Below, one piece after another: positions 11,740 through 23,732 of a stretch of DNA of 64,000 bases. Numbering within the stretch: position 1 is the first letter of the stretch; every line of letters starts with the position of its first letter. The notes beneath the pieces were generated by a model that did not search any database, was not told the DNA's origin, and was given only the letters and a program-made list of their open reading frames with translations. This DNA is from Heterodera schachtii. Taxonomy: Eukaryota > Nematoda > Chromadorea > Rhabditida > Heteroderidae. The stretch lies in contig SIJG01000008.1 of NCBI GenBank assembly GCA_023374025.1, forward strand, positions 860,215 through 924,214, read 5' to 3'. A program made the position numbers and the translations under genes.

Positions 11740-13789
11740 TTAAATGCCCCCCCCCCCATTGTTATCAAATGGTAAGCATCGGTTGACCTGCTGCTGCTCA
11801 ATGTCGTGCCAATTTAAGCCGCAAATCATTCGTAACATTTCCAAATCGATCACTTCCAACGATGGCATCCGGCAAATTTCACGCTGAATGTTGGCAAAAT
11901 CCTCGAAAAATTTGGATGCGCATTGGACACTCGGCGCCCATTTGTCAAACAGTTTCAGACGAACAACTTTGGCCAAGTCGACTTGGTACTGATCACGGAC
12001 ACTGATTTGGGTGCTTTTTTCTTTCACTTTTTCAAAATCGAGAAGGGTTCGGGACCATCCCAATTTTTAAAAAGAAAGGCCTCGGTTACGGTAATCCCTA
12101 ATGGGAACTAATTTGTGAGGATGTCAACAAAATAAGTCCTTAAGACCACAGCCATAAGATCACAAAGTCCCTTTGGCTCATTTGGTGCCTTTTTTCATTT
12201 TCCCCACAAATTATTTTTTCACCGTTCGATGGCATCGAAAACACTTTCAAATGCTTTCAATGGTGCCAAATTGAAGTTAATGCCGAGTTCAATAAGCGCA
12301 CTGCTGCTGCTGCTGTTCCTTTTCAAATTTGTAAGGCCATCCTTTGGGATTTCAATGGGAAAGCGACGGATGTCAATTGTCAGTTCATTCCGAAACAAAT
12401 TGGGAAAGTGTTTAAATAAACATTCACTTACAAATTAGAGGAGAGAGAGGGAGGGAGAGACAGTGGGCGTTAGGGGGAGAGAGGAGAGACGGTGAGAGAT
12501 AGGAAGAGAGAGAGAGATACGGTAAGAGAGAGGTAGAGAGAGACGGTGAGAGAGAGGAAGAGAGAGAGAGATACGGTGAGAGAGAGGTAAGGCTTTTCCA
12601 AACGCATGATGGATTTGCCTAATTTCGAAGAAAATTGCCCCAAAATTTAAAATTGTCGTCACTTTGTCCTGTTTCTAAGCTTGGCACTGCCTTGCAAACT
12701 TCAGGATCGTTTCCCTTTTTACAGTTACCACTTGAAATTCGTTGTAATTTTGCCGATTAAAATTAATTGCCCCCCCCCCATAAAATGAATTTGTCACATT
12801 ATTTGGCCACAGTTTTGAGTTGAAAATGTCCAATTGTCCACGAATTTTGGCCGGGATTGACCACGGTGAACAAATGTTGTGCACACATTTGAGGCTGTCC
12901 CTGCTGAGTCCGATCAGTTTGGCCAACTGTTTTTCCTCGCTGCGCACCTGCACATTGTTGGGCAAACGGACAACCGAAAGAGCTAAGGGACAAAAGGAAT
13001 TGGGCAACAAACAAACAATCAATTAATTAGTTAATTAATTAACATTATGTATGATCCAACCAAAAGCTAATGATGCCAAAAATTAGAGTTGCACGGGACG
13101 GGGATTTTGACAAAAACCGGGACTTACCGGGACCAGAAAAGTCGGGACCGGGACCTGAAAAACCCGGGAATTCCCGACCCGGTCCCGGGTCCCGGTCCCG
13201 TGCAACTCTACAAAAAATGAATAACAATGGCCAATTCATTTACAATGGAAAAATCATCAATAAAAAAATATTGACCATTTAACTGCGAAAGGATGCTGAT
13301 CAGTTTATCGACGTCAATTTGCCATGTTGACATTAAGTGAATCTCCGTGAAAAAGTGTCCCTGATATTCGCACATCAAAGCAATCAGTCGTTCCAAAAGT
13401 TCATAGCCGACGCAATTTCGGAAGTCAATTCGAACACATCGCTTGGGTTTTAATTGGGTAATTAGCGAACGAACTTAAATTAATTAATGGCTGTTCTTTT
13501 TTAAGGACTTTTTCGTCTGATTTTGAGCAAATTGTCGCGATTTGCTTGTCCATTTTGAAAACGTTGAGAGTGGCCAATTGTCTAATCGCTGCTTGACGAA
13601 TTAATGGGCAAACAAACTTAACATTTTTAAACAAGTAATTTTAAATTGAATCAATTGGCAAATTACAAAATTTAAAATGCCCATGGGCAAATAATGCCCT
13701 AAGAATGGGTCGACAATTTTCTCGCCAATTTCAATTTGCAAATCGCGGCACAAAGTTTGCTTTTGTGGGCTGACCAATTTTTTATTCAT
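11740..13789 (-). CDS. Nematode protein of unknown function, 7 exons (385 aa)
   Basis: Exons in transcript order: 13789-13667, 13616-13509, 13441-13244, 12947-12729, 12618-12575, 12426-12223, 12001-11740 (TAA). All junctions are in phase. The start MNKKLVSPQKQTLCRDLQIE opens a mostly helical and beta-rich soluble protein without signal peptide or membrane helix. Recognisable segments are CVRIDFRNCVGYELLERLIA and KLFDKWAPSVQCASKFFEDF. The layout recalls the large F-box-like families of cyst nematodes, but no F-box could be confirmed. The short fifth exon borders a GA microsatellite and is the least certain. A run of nine G near the stop encodes GGGG. Intron 3 contains a palindromic element. 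Confidence 0.55.
12436..12595. repeat. GA-rich microsatellite
   Basis: Imperfect (AGAGAGAGGGAGAG)n with repeated ACGGTGAGAG units, within or abutting an intron of the 385-aa minus-strand gene. Confidence 0.85.
13084..13210. mobile_element. Short palindromic element in an intron
   Basis: A 127-bp sequence begins TAGAGTTGCACGGGAC and ends with its reverse complement GTCCCGTGCAACTCTA. The interior is rich in CCGGGA units and can fold into a nearly perfect hairpin. Reading the outer TA as a duplicated target gives Tc1/mariner-style borders, but the element is too short to code. It lies in intron 3 of the minus-strand 385-aa gene. Confidence 0.75.
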
Positions 13790-14534
13790 TTTAATATAAT
13801 AATCTAAAATAAATAAAATAGTCATCATTAAGAATTGATTGTGAGTCCCAAGTGTAATTATTTCTAAGATTGTCCTTTTTTGGAGAAGCTGAATCTTAGA
13901 AATTTGAAAAGTACTTATCCCGAAGAGTGTTCTTATTTTGGAAATAACTCAAACCGAGTTAATTGTTTATTTTGGACAATTTTCCATAAAAATTCCTTTC
14001 AAATTTATAAATTTTTTCGGATGCGCCGCCGGGATTTGGGAATTCCGATTAAGAATAAATATTATGCCTTAAGAAATTACCTAAATAATTTAATTAATTT
14101 TTAAGATGATATATAAAAGCATCGATTAACATGACAAATTCATATGCCAAGCGATAAAAGTCAATTTGTCCACGTTTCCTTGAAAATTAAATAATATAAA
14201 TTTTGAATTAGAGAGCTTAATGAAAATAATTACAGAAAGAATGGCATTTGGACATAACAGTAAATGAGGAAAAAACTCAATTATAAAATAAGTTTAATTG
14301 GAGTTGGTCTGACGGTAATTATAATTACCATATTTAGCTGTTGCTTATTAATAAATAAATGAGAAAAAATATTTTAATTAATTATTAAGTCGAATTTTCC
14401 GTGCTTCACGGCCCCAAATGTTTTTTCCAAATGCAAAAATTTGAAAATCCATTTAAAAATCTGCTAAAAATAGAAAATACTGAAAATATTTATGCATAAT
14501 ATTAAATTGACAATTTTGTCCGTTTTCACTTTGT
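13790..14534. other. AT-rich intergenic stretch
   Basis: About 75% A+T. It separates the promoter of the 385-aa gene from the 3' end of the next minus-strand gene. No exon or repeat was recognised. Confidence 0.5.
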
Positions 14535-15514
14535 TCAAAGTCTCAACGCGGCTGTCCTCAGCTGAGCAATTCGTTCCCCAATTCGTTCACTCTGTTGCCG
14601 CTGCACAATGAGTGACTGCGGTGCCAACTCAACCCAACCTGCCCAATGCAAATGGAAATGGTCGATTCTCGAGGCCCGGATTAGTCGGGTCTTGGGACAG
14701 TTTCCGATCGAACTCCCTCCCAATCCCAATCCCGACAACCCCAGCGAAAATCACCTGCACTTTGCCGTGCAAAGTGCGCGTGCTGATGTGCCCACGAAGA
14801 CGTACGGGCGCACCGTTGAACAGAAACTCACTGGCGAAATGCAACTGAAAAAGGTGGCGAAATGGGAGAAGAGCCAAAAAGGAGGGATAAATGGACAATT
14901 AATTATCTTAATGATTAAATCGGTTTTCGCCGTTTAATTCTCAATTTTAAAATGCCAACATTCCCTTTTCCCACTTCGTTTCGTTCCGGCAAAAAATGGT
15001 CGGCGCTGAGGTTCAGGTGGAGGTTGAGTCCGTTGCTCGGAATTGCCTTTAAAAATGTAAATTTTAATTAAAATAATTTCCCATTTTTGACAGAAAGTTC
15101 CCTCAGTTTGAGTAAACAAAGCCACTAAGTAATCTGCATTATTCATAAAATGTTCTTTACAATGTGAATTCGTTTCGCCGTTTGTGCCGAATGAATGAAA
15201 TTTTGTTGGCGTTCCGTCTCCTGTGCCGGCGAATGGCATTTTTAAATTCATTTCTCAATTTTGCATGTCGCTCACTTTTGCGTAGGGAATGCCCGCGAAA
15301 CTGACGGGCAAACCGGAGACCAAATCGGCCAGGAAAGGGTCGGCATTGAGCAAATGTTGGACCAAAGGCGAAGCTGACGGAGGAACGGGCTGACAGAAGC
15401 AAAAATTAATTACCCAATTAACAGTTAATTATTTTTGCATTTCTTAGGCTATTTTATGCCATTTGTGCCCACCTTCGCTTCAATTGCGCCCATTGCTTTG
15501 TTTTCCGACGACAT
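14535..15514 (-). CDS. Small soluble protein of unknown function, 5 exons (136 aa)
   Basis: Exons: 15514-15473, 15389-15276, 15046-14975, 14844-14755, 14627-14535 (TGA), all in phase 0. The start MSSENKAMGAIEAK follows an AAAATTTCAAA leader. The middle has LVQHLLNADPFLADLVSGLP. Exon 4 reads like beta strands (LHFASEFLFNGAPVRLRGHI). The last exon is a basic amphipathic helix (QRQQSERIGERIAQLRTAAL) likely to form a coiled coil. No signal peptide or membrane helix. The acceptor of the last exon was chosen for phase; an upstream AG would give a different tail. I do not recognise the family. Confidence 0.55.
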
Positions 15515-17283
15515 TTTGAAATTTTCAAATAAAATCAATTAACTTAACATAAGTTGGCTTTGACTCTGTCCAATAATTAATTGGTAATTATTTGCTGCCG
15601 GTCATCAGTGTTTCTTTCTCCTTTTTAGCGCCCGCCCTTCCGCGCGGCGGAGATTTAATCTCCGCCTCATTCATTCACTCATTGGGCGGGCGCGGCCTTC
15701 GCGCTGAACTGCCAATTGCCATGTTTGGGCGGTCGGAGGAACGCCGGAGGGGCGCAAAAAAGGGGAAAAAAGGGACAAAAAAAAGGGGGGGGGAGAGAAA
15801 AGAAAGGCGATTTGGGAAGAGATTTATTTGCAAATTACGAAATTAAGAGTTGAAAGCTTATATTTAAAATTTGAATTTAATATTAACGTATTAAAAATGA
15901 ATTAATAAATGAATTCACTGTCTTTTGATCGTTGCGAATAATTCGCTGTTTTCACCAATTTCCCCCCCCCCCCCCCCCTTTTTATTCATCCATCTTTCTT
16001 CCATTTCCATCCCAAATTCCCCCCCCCCCCCCCCCCTCTCAACTTTGTATCCAAACAATGGGAAATATTGGAAGGTTTTAAGGGTGGCGATGACAGCCGT
16101 GTCGGGCCAGCGGCTCCAATGGGCGTGAACAAACGGCGCCCAAATAATCAAAAAATGGCCAAATAATCAGAGAAATTTGAAATTTTAGAGGCTCACAATT
16201 TCAAAGTACCGAGAAAAGCAACAGCAGAAGTGACCACAAAATAAGCAAATATGAGAACTGAACAATGATTAAAGTTTAGTTGGCCTAATCATTTTGAAAA
16301 GGCGGCCAAAAGGGCCGTCAGTAAATTTTATTTAAAATTAATTTACATATTATCAAATAATACAAACTAATCATTTTATAAAATCTTTTTATTCTTTATA
16401 TCACAAATGTCAACCATTTTCTGACCGTTTGTTTCCTTTTTAATTGCCTTCTTCTGATCACTTCATTATTGGGTCACTTTAAAGCTACAAAACACCACCA
16501 AAGTGATCATTGGTCAATCAATCAATGGCCAATAAATCAATCAATCAATTACCAATCAATCAATCAATCAATGGCCAATGGTCCGTCGGTCGCCCTTTTC
16601 CCCGGCCGTTAAAATGCGCACCGATTTGATCACAAAGAAGAAAAGATCCGATGAGCACACTAAAGCAAATTCACAATCAAAATTCAGTCGTCAGCAGATT
16701 CATTGAGCTGTTTTTGTTCACTCCGAAGGAAAATGAAATTTTGCAAAATAATATTATTTTTTATTTGTTTTTAAATTCCTTAAATAAAATGGCGAAATCA
16801 ATGATTTTTTGTTTAACAAATCAGTGATAACATCAGTTGTGATTGATCAAGTCGTTAGCAATCAATTACACCAAATTAGGCAATTAATTCATTACTCTCG
16901 TCGTCTGTCCCCCTTTTGCTCGTTCCTCCCGCCGTCTCTTCAGCAGCCGCAAATTCGCAGTTTTACTGCGTCTAAATTTTTAACACCAATTTTTCACATA
17001 AATAAAGAATACATATATTTATTATCTTCTGATTTATTCATTTGCCAATCTCCACAAATCGTCAAAGCATAAGCCAAACTCATCAAATAATTAAAGCCTT
17101 TAAAAAATAATTAAATCTTTTTGATTTAATAAAAATTTATTCTTTTTGTAAAGCTTTAATTTTAATATTAATATGTATTAATTAATATTAGGTTTGGTTA
17201 AAGATTCCGCTTAATAATCCCCCGGGTTTTGGCCATTTCTTTCATTTCGCTTTTTGATCAAACCCATCGATTCCCATTTTTCA
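15515..17283. other. Intergenic, poly-C tracts and a CAAT repeat
   Basis: Two long C runs (about 17 each) lie near 15962 and 16020. An inverted pair CGCCCGCCC...GGGCGGGCG lies at 15630-15695. A (TCAA)n simple repeat interrupts 16513-16575. The open frames here are not supported by splice or domain evidence. The 3' part is the upstream region of the transthyretin-like gene. Confidence 0.5.
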
Positions 17284-18119
17284 ATGCCACATAATTTCCA
17301 CCTTCTGATTCTGTTGTTTTTGTGCATTGGCATTTTTTGCGCGACAATTGTCCCCGTTTTGTGTTCGCCGTCCCCGCCCAAAAAAGAGAACATTTCCATT
17401 TGGAAAAGGGTAAATATTGAATTTCATTGAAAATACCAAGTCAATTTTTAATTTTATATTATTTTTTTGTGTTTTTAGTTTAGGAAATTCGCTGCCAATT
17501 TCAGTGCCGGTTTGGCCAAATTCGTTGTCCCATTAATTATCAATAACCGATCGAACAAAACGCAGTCAGCCGGGGTAATTAAGGGCATTCAATTAATCCA
17601 TTTAATTTTAATTAGTATTATTAATAAATCACAGGTGTATGGCACATTAACATGCAATGGAAGCCCCGCTGGTGGGGTCAGAGTGAAATTATTTGACGTC
17701 GATCGCTGTAAGTGTCAGAAATTGGGAGCAAAATGTGATTCCCAAATTTTAATAAAATTAAATTCGTATAAAATGATTGAATTTCAGAGATTTTCCTAGG
17801 GTTCGAATCGGACGATCTGTTGGCCGACGGATGGACTGCTCAGAACGGCACTTTCGCTTTGTATGGGTCCACAAAAGAGGCGACAAAAATTGTGCCCAAA
17901 TTAAACATTTACCACGATTGTAACGACACAAAAATTTGTCAACGGAAATTTTCAGTATTTTTCAAATTTAATAGACAGTAAAAAATTTAATATTTTAATT
18001 AGATTTTTGTTCCACTTCATTTCGTGAATGAAGGGAAAATTCCGTCGCAATTTTACCATTTGGGAACGATTGAATTGTCGGAGAAATTCCCACACGAACA
18101 AAGGGACTGTTTACATTGA
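17284..18119 (+). CDS. Transthyretin-like (TTL) secreted protein
   Basis: Five exons (17284-17409, 17479-17574, 17635-17707, 17800-17954, 18003-18119) encode 188 residues. Residues 1-20 form a signal peptide (MPHNFHLLILLFLCIGIFCA). The TTL domain (nematode-specific transthyretin-like family, PF01060) runs from about residue 75 to the end: VYGTLTCNGSPAGGVRVKLF, then FESDDLLADGWT, NGTFALYGSTKEATKIVPKL and NIYHDCNDTKICQRKF, closing with Cys near the end. Conserved Cys in LTCNG, YHDC, KICQR and RDCLH fit the family disulfides. An insert after the signal peptide (about residues 43-74) is longer than usual. TTLs are secreted extracellular proteins; one C. elegans member bridges apoptotic cells, and some in plant parasites are secreted during infection. 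The substrate here is unknown. Confidence 0.92.
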
Positions 18120-18780
18120 TAAATCAACGCAAAACATAACAACAAATACATTTTATTAATATGCAAATGATTTTTTTATTCATTTTGTAAATTGGCAAAA
18201 AAAAAACACAGAGTTTAGCAATTACCAATACAACAAAAAATTCAAATTGAATTGAAAATTGTAAAGAAAATGAATTTTAGAATTTTAATTTTGTTATAAA
18301 TGGCTAAAATCGAATGAGAAAACAAGCCGATTGATAAGTGATGGATGGACACACTCTTTCAGTGATTGTGCGTTTTAAAGGGAGTCCGTCCCGACGGAAG
18401 GACAAATTCAAAAATTTAATAAAATAAATACAAAAAATATACATTTAAATCCTCAAATTTAAAAGGTAAACTGAGTGGAATTAAGTCAATTAAATTCGCG
18501 GTTTAATATTAGGGCTCTGAAGTCAGCAAATGGTGCCGGCGCCGCCGGGAGAAAATTTGGCAGCCCCATTTTATTTTAATATTAAGTATAACAAAATAAT
18601 TCAGTGACGGCCAATTTTTACAATGTTTAAACGGTCACAAATGGATGGAATTACACTTTTTATTTTTTGAGCACTATAAAATATCTCATAAAAAGAAGAT
18701 ATGTGGCGGGAAAGAAAGTGTAAAATGTGAAAATATGGCATTTACAAAATCACATTCGCTTTTTTATGGCTTTTTCGGAT
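18120..18780. other. Convergent 3' spacer
   Basis: AT-rich region between two convergent genes. A partial GGTGCCGGCGCCGCCGG dyad-repeat remnant lies at 18533-18552. No gene. Confidence 0.5.
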
Positions 18781-21700
18781 TTAAATTCCTTCGTTATCCA
18801 TCGCTTTTTCCCCTTCAGTTTGGTTCTCATCATTGTCAGTTTTGGCGACATTGAGCAGCAGAAGCACGACATCCTTTGCCACATTTTGCCCGGGCGTACA
18901 AAAGACGGAAATGGCAGTGCCATCGAACGGTGCCCTTAAGGCATTTCATTTCGAGTCATTTAATGAAAAGTTCTCAATTTCCATCCCATTACCGGATGAT
19001 GAATTCCATTTTCATGGAACTCATCGCCACGAGGGGTTGGCCTTTGACCACCGGGTCGTCCGCCTTCACAAAAACTTTCTCGACCAGTCCGGGAATTGGA
19101 CTCCGTGCCTTCCCATCGGCGACCCCGTCCAACAACGGCACGGCGCCGGAAGTGCCATCGTCAGTTTGCTGAAGGAACGGGTTCGGCCACTGGTGCTCGT
19201 CCTGTCCGAAAATCTGGAAAAGAAAAGAAAAAGATTTCCCGGGCACAAATGTCTAACAAATAAGCATTAAAACATCGTCTCATAGTCAGTACCGCCAGTT
19301 CTCTCTCCAGCAAAACGGCGGTGCATTCCCATCGCTTTCTTTCGTCCATTTCCAATGAAAATCGGACCATTGGCTTCCCCGTGGTCGCCGTTTTGTCGTA
19401 CTGTACGGTGCCGACTCGGACATTGTGCATTTGTTGGTTACCATCAGCAAACTTCAAAGTTATGAAATACACCCGACTTCAACTGACTACGGTACCCTCA
19501 AATTGATACGGTAGAATCCGTCCCGTTGAATTTCCACCTCGGCACTTTGTTCAGCGTCCAATCGGAGTGTTCGATGTGCAAAATGATTCATGCGGAAAAA
19601 AGTGGGCGAAGCGTAGAACGGACTTTGGTGGGCAAACGGAGACGAAGGGTCGGCGGCACAGAGAGAACGGAACTGAAACAGTGCCGAAATGAAACTTGAA
19701 AAGCAAATCGGCACTCGCATTTTCGGCAAAATATTTTAATTGTGAGAGGCAAGTGGTCAGGCGGTGTTGAGAGATAAACGGGAAGAAATTTCAAAAAAAA
19801 TTACCAAGTTATGAGAAAACCGCTAATTGTTGTGTTGGTTCATTAGCCAATTTCACGCATGATTAATTGTCAATTAATCTTCATTTCCCTCAAATCCCAT
19901 GCCACTTGATACTCCTTTACCAATCCGTGTTCCGCGCGGAAAATTGTATTAATAAAAACATCCAATTAAACAACCAACCCTGGACAGCAACAATTGAGCG
20001 AGTGCGGCCTCAACGAGCAGTCCGCCAACACTTTCCCGGCCACGCGCCACGACAGTCGGCGATTTGCAGTGGGTCAACAGCTGGTCGATGTGTTCCGCGA
20101 CAAAGTCCGTGTACACATCGCCAAGACGGAAGCGTTCGTGGGCGAGGCAGGCGCGGACAAAGCGGACATTGTTGCTCAGTCCGCCGATGCGAGTTTGTCT
20201 GGCAAAATTAGAGGGAAATGATACCGCAAAAAAGCGACGATGGGCTAATCCATTCCAATAATAGTCCAAATCTGTGCCTCACCACTGGTCGTCTCACCTG
20301 AGTCCTTCGTCTAACCGTCGGATGGCTTCCGATCGATCTGCGCCCCACGCGATCACTTTGGCCACCATCGGGTCGTAGTGGACACTGATCTCGTCGCCCT
20401 CGCGGACGCCCGAATCGACACGCAAATGCGGCACCGACGAAGGGAAGAAAAGGTGCTCGAGATGGCCTAAATGTGGGCGCAATTAACCATTAGATTTTTA
20501 TAAAATACGTATTTTTTTGGCCATTCACTGACCCGCGGTTGGCATAAATCCCGCCGCACTGTCCTCCGCATAAATTCGCGCCTAAAAATTAAATTTGACG
20601 TACAAAAGTCGAGACACTAGTGAATTATTGTTGATCCTTTTGCATTTTTACCTCCACGGCATGTCCGTTCAGTGCGATTTGCTGCTGCGTTAACGGAAGT
20701 CGGTCGCCCTGGGCCACCAGAAATTGCCATTGGACCAAATCTAATCCGGTGATCGCCTCAGTGATCGGATGTTCCACCTTTGGGATGGGGAGGGCATAAT
20801 ATGGCGCCAATTCCCAAGGAAAATGCATTTTTTATAAAATCAAAATGTCTATTTTCCCGGGTAATTTTTAAAAATACACATGGAAATTAGCAAATTTGTC
20901 AGTGTCCCATCCAAAGAATGAATGTCCGCTTGCCCACCTGCAGTCGCGTGTTCATCTCCATGAAATAGAATTGTCCGTCCGCCGGGTCCATGATGAATTC
21001 CACCGTCCCCGCCCCGACATAGCCAACCGCGCGTGCCGCCTCGACGGCCGTTTTCCCTTTTTAAACACTTTGCAAAATTTGGAAATCCTTAATTATTGAA
21101 GCATTTAAATTGGACAAAAACATTGGCGAGGAAAGCGGAGATTTTTTAAAAATTTAAAATTTCAAAAGTTTTAAACAATTACCGAGCCAATGCCTCGTCT
21201 CCGGGCTTAGTCCGGGCGCCGGCGCCTCTTCAATGATTTTTTGGTGTCTTCGCTGAATGCTGCAGTCCCTTTCCCACAAATACACAAAATTCCCGTAGGA
21301 ATCGCCGAAAATCTAAAAACATAATTAAATTTCACAAAAAACATCCGGGTTCGATATTTTGGCTGGTTCTGGGTCAATATCCCGTCCGGAAATTGGTACT
21401 TGTGCAGTTTACGCCCCATAAAAATTTTTTTTTTAAATTTTTAAAACCAATTTTATAGGTTTTGTGGTCGCTGATCACGAATCTGAATTCAGAATCGTAC
21501 TATTTCGAATCCCGAATTCGAACATATGCAAAAATTTTTCCAAAATTAGTTTTCACCGAGTCCGAGTCAACAACCGCCATACGCATGGGTACAGTCCAAC
21601 AACTTGGGACCAAAAATGACGAAAGACAGAATCATGATCGCCAAACTGCTTGCTATGGCGGTTGTTGACTCGGAAATTGGTGAAAACCAATTCTGGAAAT

Positions 21701-23210
21701 TTTTTTTGCAGATGTTCGAATTCGGGTTCGGGATTCGAAATAGCACAATTCTAAGTTCAGATTCATGATCAGCGACCCAGAAAACCTATAAAAATTGGTT
21801 TTAAAAACCTATATATAAAAAAATAATTTATGGGGCGTAAACTGCACAAGTACCCGGAAATTTTCCAATCCGATCCCGAATCTCGCTTGTCATGCCCTTG
21901 ACCTGCACTTCGACGTGTCGCGGCCTCTGCACGTAACGTTCCAGGATCATGTCCCCGTTGCCGAATGCCTTCAGCGCCTCGGACCGAGCGGAGTCCAAAC
22001 ATTCGGCAAATTGCGACTCGTCCAGCGCAATTCGCATTCCCTTGCCACCGCCCTGAAAATCCACTTACTTTATTTTTTTAAATAATAACTGACCCCGCAA
22101 ACGGCCTTCATCATAATTGGAAAGCCTAAACATTTTTAAAATTTTTAATACTATTTGCTTTTCCCCGTTTATTTTACCAATTTCGCGGGCTTTCTCCAAT
22201 AAATGCGCGTCGTTCTGTTCTGCTCCGTTGTATCCCCTCACAACGGGAACATTAGCCTTAATTTTTAAATTAGTAACATTTATGGAAAGATGGCGTGTAT
22301 TTATTAAAATTGTAAATTTCCTCTGGCGGCGCCTGTCGCACCGCCGGCGGACCTCAAAATATGTCGGCACTCCGATTTTAATTTGCGAAAATAAACTGGG
22401 GCAATTAACTTGAATTTTTTTCTGGTAACGTTCCCGTTCCATTAAATGTAAAAAGTTTTATGTCAAACAAATGCAGTGTTAATGTTTAATTTTTTGGTTC
22501 AAATAAGAATACAATTGGCATTGTTTTTACCTCTGTCATGATATTTTTTGCCGTGTTTTTCATTCCCATTGCGCGAATTGCCTCCGCCGAGGGTCCCATG
22601 AAAATGAGTCCGTTTGCTGCGCATTGTTCCGCAAAGTTGGCATTTTCGCTCAAAAATCCGTAGCCCGGGTGAATGGCATCGGCACCAGCGGACAGCGCCG
22701 CCTTTCAACGGCAAATTTAAGTCATTTTCGAAGACTATCCAAATTTCGAATAAATTCACCTGAACAATTCGGTCAGCGCAAAGGTAACTTCTCAGTGCAC
22801 TCGCCTCCCCAATTCGGTACGCTTCGTCAGCAAATTGAACGTGCAACGATTTGGAGTCCGCATCGGAATAAACCGCAATTGTCTAACGAGGGAAAATGCG
22901 ATGGTTTAAAAATAAATCCACGCAAATTTTTACTCAATTAAAAATTCATTCCAATTTTGACGGGGTTTTTTAACAAAAATCTATTTAATTATTACACTTA
23001 ACAGTTAATGACCTTAATTCCCATCTGCTTGCTGGTGCGCATAATTCGTAGTGCAATTTCGCCCCGATTCGCCACCAAAACACGGCCAATCTTCGTTTTT
23101 TGCGGTATGTTTGTGGAAAAAAAACATAAATGACACCAATTCGACGGAGAAAATTTAATTTGATTTTGTATTAATAATAAGTGTGTCAGTAATTTAAGTC
23201 GAGTTTCCAT
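18781..23210 (-). CDS. mccc-1: Methylcrotonyl-CoA carboxylase alpha (biotin-carrying) subunit
   Basis: Mitochondrial enzyme of leucine breakdown: ATP- and biotin-dependent carboxylation of 3-methylcrotonyl-CoA, with a beta subunit encoded elsewhere. Sixteen phase-consistent exons: 23210-23013, 22882-22760, 22701-22531, 22256-22178, 22125-22094, 22052-21903, 21312-21183, 21056-20938, 20777-20652, 20581-20533, 20466-20298, 20198-19979, 19672-19496, 19451-19293, 19213-18993, 18934-18781, giving 758 residues. The N-terminus METRLKLL is a basic targeting sequence. Biotin carboxylase motifs follow in order: [37 protein letters not shown] (ATP-grasp), [41 protein letters not shown]. The carrier domain ends with SSMKMEF, the Lys being the biotin site. 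The residues before MKM favour MCC over propionyl-CoA carboxylase; pyruvate carboxylase is excluded by length. Intron 6 holds a transposable element. Confidence 0.93.
21395..21853. mobile_element. MULE-like MITE in intron 6 of the carboxylase gene
   Basis: A 459-bp inverted-repeat element with ends GGTACTTGTGCAGTTTACG and, inverted, the same sequence. It is flanked by the 9-bp direct repeat CCGGAAATT (21386-21394 and 21854-21862). The arms are inverted for about 200 bp each, so the element can fold back. No coding capacity. A 9-bp duplication is typical of Mutator-like elements. It shares its end motif with the element at 34365-34828. Confidence 0.88.
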
Positions 23211-23732
23211 TGCTGTCTCCGTTTGCTGACAAAAAGTCGTGGCTTTAGTGTGTAAGTTAAGCGTCAAATCGACTTTTGAGCGTCCAATTAATGACCATCT
23301 TCCGTTTCAGATGGCATCGATTTTAGGCCAAAAAGCTATTGAACACCTAAAGTGCACCAGAGCAAAAGCGCAAATTTATTAGCGGACTTTTAAATCCAGT
23401 CCCGAACAACTGGGATTATTAAGGTGAAAAAACCTGACATTTAGTCAGTTTCCTGGCGTTGGCTGTGACCTGTGACCATCAGAAACCTGACAATTTAAAG
23501 GCAGGAACCTCACATCATTAAGCCAAAAAAGTACTAATTCAAATTTACCTTCCAACCGCCGCTGCCCCGTGTAGACAGACAGGCAGACAGTGCACTATTT
23601 CCTCCTTTCCTGCAACGAAAATAGTGCACTGTTTTCGACATGTACCAAAATGATTTTTGCGTTTTACCCCTATTCGTACTTTTACCTGCATTTCTTTTTT
23701 CTATTCTCTGTCATTTAGGACATCAATTTGCT
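23211..23732. promoter_or_regulatory. Divergent upstream region
   Basis: The carboxylase gene (-) and the small membrane-protein gene (+) start back to back here. A TTTGTCAG acceptor-like site just upstream of the carboxylase ATG and a TCATTTAG site at 23711-23718 before the other ATG look like spliced-leader acceptors. A short inverted pair (CAGTGCACTATTTTC) lies at 23588-23632. Confidence 0.4.
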
